Counted from the stretch's first letter, positions 7,637 to 15,307 are shown. The stretch: 61,818 nucleotides of DNA from Clostridiaceae bacterium BRH_c20a (GCA_000961765.1 LADT01000067.1:1-61818), one strand, 5' to 3'. Notes: generated from the letters alone by a model not told the origin. Made by a program: numbers and translations.

Positions 7637-9166
7637 TCATTTCTGCCTTCGCTTGTTTGTAACGTGCAATTCCTCAGGACGTTTTTTATGCAGGAACAGG
7701 GGCAGCCGGAAAACCGTATCTGCCCAGCTTTTGCCGTCAGCCGTCACAAAGGGTGATAAATAAGGCACCCCAAAGCTTTCCAGGGTACAATAGTGGAACA
7801 GCAGGATCAGGCTTCCGATTGTCAGGCCAAAAAGCCCTGCAATGCAGCTCAAAACAGCTATGATAAGCCTCCATAGCCTTAATGCATTGGAAAAATCCAG
7901 ATTCGGCATGGTAAAGCCCGCTATCCCCGTAATTGCAACTACAATCACAACGGAGGGCGATACGATTTTGGCAGCCACAGCAGCCTCTCCCAGAATCAAA
8001 GCGCCGACGATGGAAAGAGCCTGACCGATTGTTTTTGGCAATCTCAGGCCTGCCTCCAATAATATCTCGAAAGCAAAAAGCATGGCCAGAACCTCTATAA
8101 AGGTTGGAAAAGGCACTCCTTCCTTGGCAGCAACAATGGAAAGCGCCAGATCCTTAGGAATCATTTCATGATGAAATGTGGCCACCGATATATATATTCC
8201 AGGAAAAAACAGCGTTAAAAACATCAGAAAATATCTACTGCTTCGGACAAAGGAGCTTACTATGTAGTTATGCGCATAATCTTCAGGGGCTTGCATAAGC
8301 TGGTTTATTGTCGCAGGGACAATATATGCAGTGGGCAGTCCGTCAATTATCAACCCAACCATGCCGCTGACAATATTGGAGCAAAACCTGTCAGGCCTCT
8401 CAGTGGCCGCTATCTGGGGAAACATGGTAGTCCTGCTGTCGGAAATGTATTCTTCAATATGCCCCGGAGAGTTTAGCTCGTCGATCTGGATGTTATCAAG
8501 CCTTTTTTTAACCTCGTCCACCAGATGATTGTTGGTAAGCCCATCTATATAGACGACTGCAACAGCGGTCATTGATTGTCTCCCGACGATGGTCTGTACA
8601 ATCCGGAGCTTTGGTGTTTTGATTCTCCTCCTTATGGTAGCGGTATTTACCCTTAAGGTTTCAACAAATACATCCTTTGCGCCTTTTTGGACATTCTCAC
8701 TCGTAGGCTCGGTGATGGCCCGCTTCTCAAAGCCCTTGACATCAAAGGTTATAGCCTTAGATTCACTGTCAAAAATCAGTGCGGCGCTGCCATTAATCAC
8801 ATCATTAATGCAGTCATTGATAGCGGTACGGGTTTTATGAGCAGCATGATACACCGTACCGTATTCTATCAGTTTGATTAGTCCTTTGAGCGATCTGTCT
8901 TCGCTCAATTTGCTTTCCTGAATCAGGGGCTTTAAGATGTCGTCATTGACAGTTTTAGTGTTTATCATACCCTCTACATATAAAAGGGTCGTACGCAAAT
9001 CTTTATTGCTGTTTATGTATATTTCCTTGAACGTAACGTCGCTGTTTTCTCCTAAAACCGATCTCAGCGCCTCCGTTGTAAGCTTAAGGTTTTTTTCATC
9101 CGGTTTTTGTTCGCAAGTTGTTGTTTCCTGCGGGCCGTTCTTTTTATTTCGCTGTTTGAAAAACAT
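7637..9166 (-). CDS. gerA: GerA family spore germination protein (GerAA)
   Basis: The large soluble N-terminal domain (about residues 25-265; motifs DVTFKEIYIN, TLLYVEGM, RRRIKTPKLR) is followed by a 4-5 helix membrane domain containing the conserved PFPTFIEVLAMLFAFEILLE. GerAA subunits form the pentameric ion channel of germinant receptors. I prefer the ATG at 9166 (MFFKQRNKKN; AAGGGTGAT upstream). An ATG at 9214 would add 16 residues and overlap the upstream stop, so coupling to the preceding gene is possible either way. Confidence 0.9.
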   Translation of the reverse strand: MFFKQRNKKNGPQETTTCEQKPDEKNLKLTTEALRSVLGENSDVTFKEIYINSNKDLRTTLLYVEGMINTKTVNDDILKPLIQESKLSEDRSLKGLIKLIEYGTVYHAAHKTRTAINDCINDVINGSAALIFDSESKAITFDVKGFEKRAITEPTSENVQKGAKDVFVETLRVNTATIRRRIKTPKLRIVQTIVGRQSMTAVAVVYIDGLTNNHLVDEVKKRLDNIQIDELNSPGHIEEYISDSRTTMFPQIAATERPDRFCSNIVSGMVGLIIDGLPTAYIVPATINQLMQAPEDYAHNYIVSSFVRSSRYFLMFLTLFFPGIYISVATFHHEMIPKDLALSIVAAKEGVPFPTFIEVLAMLFAFEILLEAGLRLPKTIGQALSIVGALILGEAAVAAKIVSPSVVIVVAITGIAGFTMPNLDFSNALRLWRLIIAVLSCIAGLFGLTIGSLILLFHYCTLESFGVPYLSPFVTADGKSWADTVFRLPLFLHKKRPEELHVTNKRRQK

Positions 9167-9206
9167 ATCATCACCCTTACTGGGATTATTGGCAGCACTA
9201 TGCCAC

Positions 9207-10328
9207 TTAAACATTCATACCACATTTTTTATCCATAACCGGCTTGCTTGTTTCTCTTTTTCTCTCAAGTATATCAATAAAAGCTTCGACTCTTGTCATG
9301 TAGCCTGCTTCACCTGACATTTCATCCAAGATCAAGGTTATTATCGGAATGCCATATTTGTTTTGTATCTCGTTAAACGTGCATTGGGCAATGATTTCAG
9401 GCATGCAGGTAAACGGGTATAAATGGATAATTCCATCGTACCCGCTCCTGCCGCATAATACTGCGTTCCCTACAGTTTCAAGCCCATGCCCCCCGATGTC
9501 GTCGGTCCTCATATACTCCTTGCCGGCTTCATGAGGTGTGTTTTTTGATTTTACAGGCAGGTTCCTTTTTATAAAATGCTCCATTATCCAGTGGGAGACA
9601 CTGAGCGTGTTATGAACCTCTACACCCATATTGCCCAGCTTTTTTTCTACGTCCAGGTTAGCCGATGGTTCGAGGGCAACATAGAATTCACCCACGATGG
9701 CGACTTTTAACGGCTTTGCTTTCTTATCGATTTTTAATGTTTTCAACGTCCGCATGGCCCTATTGATTTCTTTTATTATTGCTTTGTAGCCTTTGGCGTT
9801 TTGCACTCTGGTGTGAAACTCCTTCATGGTATTATCCGTATAGCCTTTTACAACCTCTCTGCAGCGGGTATAGCTTGCGAGTCTGTATAGCTTATCTACC
9901 CTGAAGACGGTCCATATGGCGCAGGCTATGGCTTTTATGATTTTCCCCAAGCTTTTGCCTTCCGTGAGCGGTTTTATTTTTTCTACGATTTCCTTGACGG
10001 TCATAAAGGTTAAATCGATGCAAATAAATTTTACATTATGGCCGACGCTTTTTAGTATTTCCGTCTGTAAATCTCCGTAATATCCAAGCCTGCACTGGCC
10101 TAAACCGCCGCAAAACAATACGGTGTCCGCCCCGTTTTGTATACCGTGTATAAAGTCGCCCAATATTATTTTGAAGGGCAGGCAAATAAATTCCGGAGAG
10201 TGGGTCGAGCCATACTCCAGCGTCCTTTTATTGCATAAGGGAGGCATGACATAGCATATCCCAATTGTTTCCAGCAAAACCTTAATAGGTACATACATAT
10301 TACCCGCATGTGGAAAAGTTATTTTCAT
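9207..10328 (-). CDS. HGD-D-like / activase-related Fe-S protein
   Basis: The 373-residue protein has the hallmarks of 2-hydroxyacyl-CoA dehydratase D-type and activase-related proteins. These are a CNKRTLEYGS...SPEFICLPFK block, then GGLGQCRLGYYGDLQ, a PFTCMPEIIAQ loop and the C-terminal LILDEMSGEAGYMTRVEAF. The conserved Cys probably hold a 4Fe-4S cluster. No CoA-dehydratase alpha/beta pair is nearby. It follows the DUF2229 gene by 7 bp, and its stop overlaps the region where gerA begins. Its substrate is unknown. Confidence 0.75.
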   Translation of the reverse strand: MKITFPHAGNMYVPIKVLLETIGICYVMPPLCNKRTLEYGSTHSPEFICLPFKIILGDFIHGIQNGADTVLFCGGLGQCRLGYYGDLQTEILKSVGHNVKFICIDLTFMTVKEIVEKIKPLTEGKSLGKIIKAIACAIWTVFRVDKLYRLASYTRCREVVKGYTDNTMKEFHTRVQNAKGYKAIIKEINRAMRTLKTLKIDKKAKPLKVAIVGEFYVALEPSANLDVEKKLGNMGVEVHNTLSVSHWIMEHFIKRNLPVKSKNTPHEAGKEYMRTDDIGGHGLETVGNAVLCGRSGYDGIIHLYPFTCMPEIIAQCTFNEIQNKYGIPIITLILDEMSGEAGYMTRVEAFIDILERKRETSKPVMDKKCGMNV

Positions 10329-10335
10329 AAATAAA

Positions 10336-11322
10336 TCATCCTATCATATCCAAAAATGCTTCAACTCTTGTGTCAAATCCTGCCTCTCCCGTATGCTCGT
10401 CTATTGTCAGCTTCAGGAAAGGTACTTTATAGCGGTCTTTAAACTGTCTTTCAATAAATTCGATAATGAAGGCATCGACTCCACAGGCAAACGGCGACAA
10501 GTAAATAATACCATTCATATTTTTATCCTGCGCATATGTAAACGCACTTCCCAGGTTTTCAAACCCCACCTCCCAAAAGGCCTTGCCCTGGTAGGGGTAG
10601 GCATTATGCCTTTTAGTTTTATGGTCAAGGTTTAGAGGGGTATATACGTCAATATCCTTTTCTTTCAGCTTTTTTATAAGCTTCATGCTTAAATAGCTGT
10701 CGTAGATCACATAAGGGTGTCCTAGTACGGATACCGCACGCTTTTTTAGGTCTCTGACCTGGTTATAGCAATTCACCCTTGATATTTCCTGTTTTTTTTC
10801 ATGAAATAACTCTATCGCAGTCTGGAAAGCCTCTATAGTATCTTGATAGTTTACACCCAGGATCCTGGCGATTTCCTTCAAGCTTTCAAAGGTAAGGCCG
10901 GTATCCTTGTCTATATGCAGCTTAACTTCCAGAACCTTTATTTTATTTTTCAGGTTCAAGAGAGCCATGTCCGGCAGACCGCAAAACTTTGGGCAGGTGT
11001 ACTCGTTTTTATCAATGCTTGTATATCTTGGAATAAATATATAATCTGTTTTGTCTTTAAGGCTGTAAACATGTCCGTGAAAGACCTTTACAGGCAGGCA
11101 TGTTTCATTGCTGCAGTGAATAATCCCGTTATCTAAAATTTCTTTGTTGGTATCCTCTGAAGTTATTACAGGGAAGCCTAGTATTTTAAAAAAGCTTTCC
11201 CAAAGTATGCTGTGTTCATAATAGAATAAGCCTTTGGGAAGCCCGATTACCGGAAGGTTTTCACTGATGCAGCATCCCTTGTTATATACAACCTTGCTGG
11301 CAGTTGCTACAGATGTTAACAC
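10336..11322 (-). CDS. DUF2229 acyl-CoA dehydratase activase-related protein
   Basis: This 328-residue protein has the DUF2229 start (VIGLPKGLFYYEHSILWESFF), CSNETCLPVKVFHGH, a CPKFCGLPD Cys pair and a C-terminal FACGVDAFIIEFIERQ...IDEHTGEAGFDTRVEAFLD. In many Firmicutes this module is fused behind a BadF-type ATPase in one large protein. Here the modules are separate genes 7-13 bp apart. It starts at GTG after GAGAGGTGAGATA. It presumably works with the upstream ATPase in ATP-driven low-potential electron transfer. Confidence 0.75.
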   Translation of the reverse strand: MLTSVATASKVVYNKGCCISENLPVIGLPKGLFYYEHSILWESFFKILGFPVITSEDTNKEILDNGIIHCSNETCLPVKVFHGHVYSLKDKTDYIFIPRYTSIDKNEYTCPKFCGLPDMALLNLKNKIKVLEVKLHIDKDTGLTFESLKEIARILGVNYQDTIEAFQTAIELFHEKKQEISRVNCYNQVRDLKKRAVSVLGHPYVIYDSYLSMKLIKKLKEKDIDVYTPLNLDHKTKRHNAYPYQGKAFWEVGFENLGSAFTYAQDKNMNGIIYLSPFACGVDAFIIEFIERQFKDRYKVPFLKLTIDEHTGEAGFDTRVEAFLDMIG

Positions 11323-11335
11323 TATCTCACCTCTC

Positions 11336-12313
11336 TTACACAGCAGTGGTCAACTGAGACCACTTGCCGCATCTGTCTCCCCAGCGGGCCAGAGTCTGAC
11401 TATCCGATAATATTTCTATAACCTCACACAAGTTGGGACAGCCATGACATTCCCAGCTTTTAGCCTTATAGTTGCTTTTTGCAGCTTCAAAACCATAGAA
11501 ATTGGTTATAGTGTTATTCCGTGAGATTTTTTCTTTTGCGAGTAATGCTGCCCCATACGCTCCCATAACGGCATGATGCTTTGGAATTATTATTTTTTTA
11601 TCCAGCGCTCTTTCAAAGGCTGCCACAATACCTATATTGGCTGCAACTCCACCCTGGAAAACGACAGGTTCTTCAATGTCCTTGCCTTTTGCCAGATTGT
11701 TTAAATAGTTCCGTACCAGAGCTTCGCACAAGCCATTTATAATGTCCTCAACATTGTGGCCTGTCTGCTGCTTGTGTATCATATCCGATTCAGCGAATAC
11801 AGCACATCTCCCGGCTATTCTTACAGATGAGCTTGAACGCAGGGCATAACCGCCGAATTCCTCTATAGGTATTTCAAGCCTTGAAGCCTGCCTGTCAAGG
11901 AAAGAGCCTGTACCTGCCGCACAGACGGTATTCATGGCAAAATCGGTCACCACTCCATTTTTAAGGATTATTATCTTGGAGTCCTGTCCTCCAATCTCCA
12001 GAATGGTGTTTACCCCGGGCACTAAGCTCTGCGCTGCAACGGCATGAGCCGTAATTTCGTTTTTTACAACGTCTGCTCCCACAATCACACTTGCAAGCTG
12101 TCTGCCGCTTCCCGTAGTGCCAACAGCTTTTACAATAATGTCCTTTCCGAACTTTTCCGATATGATTCTCATACCGTTGCACAGGACATTGATAGGGTGG
12201 CCGCTGGTTTTCAAATAAAGCCTCTCAATCATGTTATCGTCCTCATCAGTAATAACCAGATTGGTACTGACAGACCCAACATCAATTCCTAAAAAATATC
12301 CTTTTTCCTTCAA
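11336..12313 (-). CDS. BadF/BadG/BcrA/BcrD-type ATPase (activase)
   Basis: This 325-residue ASKHA-fold ATPase has the phosphate-1 loop GIDVGSVSTNL, adenosine/phosphate-2 motifs GGQDSKIIIL and FQGGVAANIG, and the cluster-ligand region NTVCAAGTGSFLDRQA with RIAGRCAVFAESD. That is the HgdC fold: a homodimer shares one 4Fe-4S cluster and uses ATP to inject electrons into a partner. A C-terminal pair (CHGCPNLCEV, WGDRCGKW) adds Cys, as in the first module of large fused activases. It starts at TTG after GGAAGGGAG. It leads a three-gene cassette running into the ger genes. Confidence 0.88.
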   Translation of the reverse strand: MKEKGYFLGIDVGSVSTNLVITDEDDNMIERLYLKTSGHPINVLCNGMRIISEKFGKDIIVKAVGTTGSGRQLASVIVGADVVKNEITAHAVAAQSLVPGVNTILEIGGQDSKIIILKNGVVTDFAMNTVCAAGTGSFLDRQASRLEIPIEEFGGYALRSSSSVRIAGRCAVFAESDMIHKQQTGHNVEDIINGLCEALVRNYLNNLAKGKDIEEPVVFQGGVAANIGIVAAFERALDKKIIIPKHHAVMGAYGAALLAKEKISRNNTITNFYGFEAAKSNYKAKSWECHGCPNLCEVIEILSDSQTLARWGDRCGKWSQLTTAV

Positions 12314-12386
12314 TTGTTTTTCTCCCTTCCAGAAATCTTTTCAATTATTAAAAGTAATAAGTAATAACTGCATTGGCAGAAAAATG

Positions 12387-13358
12387 CTACAGCCTATATA
12401 AAGGCGGGTTTACTAACCATCCCTTTACCTTTCCATATTTGATTAATCCATCAATGGCATCAATCTCCTCCGTTAACAGCCTGGCAAAGAGGTTCCTTAT
12501 GCGGTCATTCGTTGTTGCTTTCTTGACCGCCTGAGCATGGATAATGCTTGCCGAATTTAGGCCATTTAAGAGCAAATTAAAGATAAAATCATCATCTATG
12601 AATTCTGTGTTTTCCATATGGCCCAATTCTTTCGGTGGTTGCTTAGGGAGATTAATTCCAAAGCAAATTGCTTCTTTTTCAAGTTCTTTTATTTGTTTTT
12701 TTAAAATGTCCAGTCCTTTTCCCAGCAATAGTTTAAAGTCTCCGTCATGAGCTAATTGTACGAACAAATTTGTTTGCTCAACATTTAAATAACGGAAAAC
12801 TAAGTGATCCCAAATATGGTATGCTTCAGCAACATCAATTTTTTCGTTACATTCGGGGGGTATATTCTGCAACAATATAGGCTTTTCTATCCACCCTTTT
12901 AATTTCAAATATTTTATTATTGAATTCAGGTTCTTGATATCTACACCAACTAGGTAAATAAAGAATTCCCGAACCTTGTCGACATATTGTGCATTACGCA
13001 GACATCTCACTTTCATTTCAATCCGTTCTTGAGCCATTAACAGCAGATATTTTCCTATCAGCTCATCAGGTATTGCTTGAGAGTTAACGAATGTAGGTGC
13101 TTCTTTGCGAGGAGAATCAGGTGTTCTGATTCTGAAATGAGACATAATATTTTCAACTTTTTTTGAACGCCCTGAAATGTCGGAAATCGTATCATCAAGC
13201 TTTATTTTTAAATCTGGGTCATGGGCATAAACACGCAGCATTTTCAAGTACTCAAGAGATTCGTAATACCCAGTTAAAATATCCCAGAGATTATATACTT
13301 CAGCTGTACTTATCTCTGGAGGCGGGCTGTTTGGCTGTTTTATTTTAGAAAAAATCAT
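12387..13358 (-). CDS. Tandem DUF3231 protein
   Basis: Two homologous all-helical halves of about 155 residues each start (STAEVYNLWDILTGYY; DVAEAYHIWDHLVFRY) and end (LKGWIEKPILLQ; VKGWLVNPPLYRL) alike. This is the DUF3231 (ferritin-like four-helix) architecture, common in spore formers and of unknown function. I place the start at the ATG at 13358, after AAAGGAG; a GTG two codons upstream sits in the RBS. It is separated from the activase by 73 bp and may head the array or be a separate unit. Confidence 0.7.
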   Translation of the reverse strand: MIFSKIKQPNSPPPEISTAEVYNLWDILTGYYESLEYLKMLRVYAHDPDLKIKLDDTISDISGRSKKVENIMSHFRIRTPDSPRKEAPTFVNSQAIPDELIGKYLLLMAQERIEMKVRCLRNAQYVDKVREFFIYLVGVDIKNLNSIIKYLKLKGWIEKPILLQNIPPECNEKIDVAEAYHIWDHLVFRYLNVEQTNLFVQLAHDGDFKLLLGKGLDILKKQIKELEKEAICFGINLPKQPPKELGHMENTEFIDDDFIFNLLLNGLNSASIIHAQAVKKATTNDRIRNLFARLLTEEIDAIDGLIKYGKVKGWLVNPPLYRL

Positions 13359-13497
13359 ATACACACTCCTTTTTTTGTTATACTTTCTAACCTATATTTC
13401 CCACAATTTACATTTTTATAACTAAAATTTCCGTGACTACAAAAAACGACATTAATCATGCAATACGTAGTATATAATATAAGAAACGTTTAACTAT

Positions 13498-13592
13498 GAA
13501 CCGATAAAGGCAAACCTGCCGAAAGGTAGGGACGCAAAGCCACGGGTCTAAGGCGATCACCAAGATCGCGACGATAGCCGGGTTGCCGATGA
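13498..13592 (+). promoter_or_regulatory. c-di-GMP-I (GEMM-I) riboswitch
   Basis: The sequence has the class signatures in order: AAAGGCAAACCTGCCGAAAG, then GGGACGCAAAGCCACGGGTC, a second stem ending GATCGCGACGATAGCCGGG and the closing TTGCCGATG. GAAA and GCGA-type capping loops form the tetraloop-receptor pair of this fold. A TATAAT lies at 13473-13478, about 20 nt upstream, without a clear -35. Below it lies a terminator and then a two-gene sigma-like operon. Confidence 0.93.
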
Positions 13593-13600
13593 ATGAAATT

Positions 13601-13643
13601 AAGGCTCACCGGTGCTTAATTGATGCATCAGTGGGCCTTTTTT
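13601..13643 (+). terminator. Expression-platform terminator of the c-di-GMP riboswitch
   Basis: The stem AAGGCTCAC with GTGGGCCTT (one G-U pair), plus an inner GGTGC/GCATC extension, is followed by TTTTTT. It lies 8 nt past the aptamer and 37 nt before the next start codon. Whether c-di-GMP turns transcription on or off cannot be read with certainty. Confidence 0.8.
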
Positions 13644-13679
13644 AGTGGAAAAATTGAAAAAAGCGAGGTGTAAGTAATA

Positions 13680-13940
13680 GTGGAAAAGAAACAAAAGCTC
13701 AAAGTTTTAATTGTCAATGCCCAAAATGGCGATCAGGACTCCGTAGTTAATTTGGTGCACCGGTTTATTCCCACAGTCAAGAAGTATAGCCGCAGGATGG
13801 GTTATGAGGAGGCATATGCCGACTTGATTGCCTGGATGGTAAACGCAGTCCATAAATATAAATCTGTTCATGATACTAATATGACACTACCGGAACAGTA
13901 TCTTTTTTATTCGAAAACAGCCAAAAATAAAATATTGTAG
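13680..13940 (+). CDS. Small sigma region-2-like protein (HTH_16 / RsoA-like)
   Basis: This 86-residue protein starts at GTG after GAGGTG. Its features (LIVNAQNGDQDSVVNLVHRFIPTVKKYSRRM, then DLIAWMVNAVHKY) resemble the small region-2-like helix proteins such as B. subtilis RsoA and Tn916 Orf8. Such proteins pair with a separate region-4 protein to form a split sigma factor. The next gene downstream encodes exactly that, and the riboswitch upstream would place the pair under c-di-GMP control. Assignment is by size, helix pattern and gene order, not by a strong motif. Confidence 0.6.
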   Translation: MEKKQKLKVLIVNAQNGDQDSVVNLVHRFIPTVKKYSRRMGYEEAYADLIAWMVNAVHKYKSVHDTNMTLPEQYLFYSKTAKNKIL

Positions 13941-14019
13941 GAAGGGGGATGCCATATTAACATCTACTTTCTCTTTCTCTGATAGGGTGGCGAATTTACC
14001 CCCAGGAGGAGGTGAAAGC
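13937..14019 (+). promoter_or_regulatory. Structured leader between the two sigma-like genes (copy A)
   Basis: CTTTCTCTTTCTCT (13967-13980) is followed by a GGGT...ACCC hairpin and AGGAGGAGG. The pyrimidine run can pair with the purine-rich SD and hide it. A homologous leader (copy B) lies at 14673-14760 before another sigma-like gene. Confidence 0.5.
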
Positions 14020-14488
14020 ATGGGCCCCTACACCTAAAGAGTATGACCTGGAAGAAGCCCGGATTGTAACCTGGTTTATCACCGGGCTTCGTCACGAAGC
14101 AATCCGTTTGACCAAGAAATATAGGGGATTGCATGAGCATGAACTGCTTATTTTAAATGAGCAGTTAGGAAAAGAGGAAGGAGGACGTGAGATTAGAGAA
14201 ATGGTAGATACTTTAGCAGCGAAGTCGGATACCCAAGCCCAAGCGGAAGAAAACCTCTTTCTACAAGAAGCCTTTTCAATACTTACTCCCCTGCAGAAGA
14301 AAGTAATAGCAGGAGCAATCTTTGAAGGGACCACGGAGCAAGAAATTGCCCAGGAATTGGGAATCACTCACCAGTGTGTACATAAACTAAAAGAGCGAGG
14401 GTTAAACAGGTTAAGAAAAAGATTCGTCCCGGAGAAGTCCCACCGCCAAGTAGAGCCTTATCCAGGACGAACGACCACCCTTACCTGA
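14012..14488 (+). CDS. Sigma-70 region 4 protein (SigO / Tn916 Orf7-like)
   Basis: The 158-residue protein ends in a clear region-4 helix-turn-helix, LTPLQKKVIAGAIFEG followed by TEQEIAQELGITHQCVHKLK, with a basic tail. The N-terminal half is helical and acidic, without region 2. It follows a region-2-like gene, the arrangement of split sigma factors. The start is uncertain. The GTG at 14012 lies only 1 nt past AGGAGGA. An ATG at 14020 with ideal SD spacing, equivalent to the ATG in copy B, is one base out of frame because of an extra C in a CCCC run. A natural frameshift or a sequence error are both possible. Confidence 0.75.
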   Translation: MKAWAPTPKEYDLEEARIVTWFITGLRHEAIRLTKKYRGLHEHELLILNEQLGKEEGGREIREMVDTLAAKSDTQAQAEENLFLQEAFSILTPLQKKVIAGAIFEGTTEQEIAQELGITHQCVHKLKERGLNRLRKRFVPEKSHRQVEPYPGRTTTLT

Positions 14489-14550
14489 GGGTAGGAGGGT
14501 GTTCCTAATGCTATTTTAACTGTTCAAATATTAAAAAAATATATCTTTAG

Positions 14551-14582
14551 GAGAGGTTTTGAAAAAGAACCTCTCTTTTTTT
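14551..14582 (+). terminator. Terminator of the sigma-like operon
   Basis: The stem GAGAGGTT/AACCTCTC with a 9-nt loop is followed by at least seven T. Confidence 0.88.
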
Positions 14583-14707
14583 AGTCCATTAAGGACCGTA
14601 CAAGCTTTGACGGCTATAAAACCGCTCAAATTCTTCGTGCGGCCTTTTTTGTTGGATATAACAATTTTTAATTTTTTTTATGTAGGGGGGTGCAAAATTT
14701 TTCCTTA

Positions 14708-14756
14708 TTTTCTCTTTCTCTAGCAGGCGGCAAAAAGCCGCTCGAAGAGGAGATGA
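14708..14756 (+). promoter_or_regulatory. SD-sequestering leader hairpin (copy B)
   Basis: TCTCTTTCTCT (14711-14721), a GCGGC-AAAAA-GCCGC hairpin and then AGAGGAGA form a structure in which the pyrimidine run can pair with the SD of the leader ORF at 14761. It is homologous to the leader at 13937-14019. Confidence 0.5.
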
Positions 14757-14760
14757 AAGT

Positions 14761-14931
14761 ATGAGCCTTACACCTGACCCTCAGAAATATGATTCGTATT
14801 TATTTATGCATTCGCTAGGGTGCCGTTCCCCACCCTCTGTTTTGGTTTTTCTTTACCCAAATAACCAAAACGGAGGGTTGGAAAATGAAAAAGATCAATT
14901 TACGGGATTATTACGCTTTCTATCAGTCTGA
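14761..14931 (+). CDS. Possible leader ORF overlapping the element's sigma gene
   Basis: ATG at 14761 has a strong SD (AGGAGA, 7 nt) and opens a 56-codon frame starting MSLTPDPQKYDSYLFMHS. Its first residues match TPKEYDLEE at the start of the 158-residue sigma protein upstream. It runs through the hairpin at 14833-14877 and stops 47 nt inside the next gene. It may be a translated coupling leader or the 5' remnant of a region-4 gene; I cannot tell which. Confidence 0.35.
   Translation: MSLTPDPQKYDSYLFMHSLGCRSPPSVLVFLYPNNQNGGLENEKDQFTGLLRFLSV
14833..14877 (+). promoter_or_regulatory. Hairpin hiding the RBS of the element's sigma gene
   Basis: A 15-bp stem (5' arm CCCTCTGTTTTGGTT at 14833-14847, 3' arm at 14863-14877, one G-U pair) contains the GGAGGG SD of the ATG at 14885 in its 3' arm. 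A ribosome translating the upstream leader ORF would open it. Confidence 0.65.
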
Positions 14932-15307
14932 TTATTTTGTTGAAGTGGCCGATCAAATTGTTGAACTGTTCAAGCAGTTCTGCCGAAAGGAACATGCAGA
15001 TTTTGAACGCAGGCGTGTCCACAAGGCATATTATTCGCTTGACGCTAACGACGGTATTGAAAGGGATATTGTCTTGTTGGTGTTATCACCGGAGGAAATC
15101 TACGAACGTAAAATGAGCAATATGGAGTTGTATGCCGCTATCAACAGCCTGCCAGAAAAACAGGCCAAGCGTATCTATGCCCACTTCTTTCTGCAAATGA
15201 ATAAAGCGGAAATAGCCAGTATTGAAGGCGTGAGCAAAACTTCTGTAACTCATTCTATTGAGCAAGGTTTAAAACGCATTGAAAAATTTTTAAAAAATAT
15301 TTCCTGA
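14885..15307 (+). CDS. Sigma-70-like factor of a Tn1549-type element
   Basis: The 140-residue protein begins KINLRDYYAFYQSDYFVEV and ends with a region-4 helix-turn-helix (LPEKQAKRIYAHFFLQMNKAEIAS...SVTHSIEQGLKRIEKFL). This is the standard sigma-like regulator encoded near the int end of Tn1549-family elements, where it is thought to act on excision or transfer genes. The ATG follows GGAGGG, which is buried in a hairpin. Confidence 0.85.
   Translation: MKKINLRDYYAFYQSDYFVEVADQIVELFKQFCRKEHADFERRRVHKAYYSLDANDGIERDIVLLVLSPEEIYERKMSNMELYAAINSLPEKQAKRIYAHFFLQMNKAEIASIEGVSKTSVTHSIEQGLKRIEKFLKNIS

Noticed and set aside
7325-7763. Two plus-strand frames over the gerC/gerA junction
   Set aside because: Both are antisense to well-supported germination genes and have no RBS.
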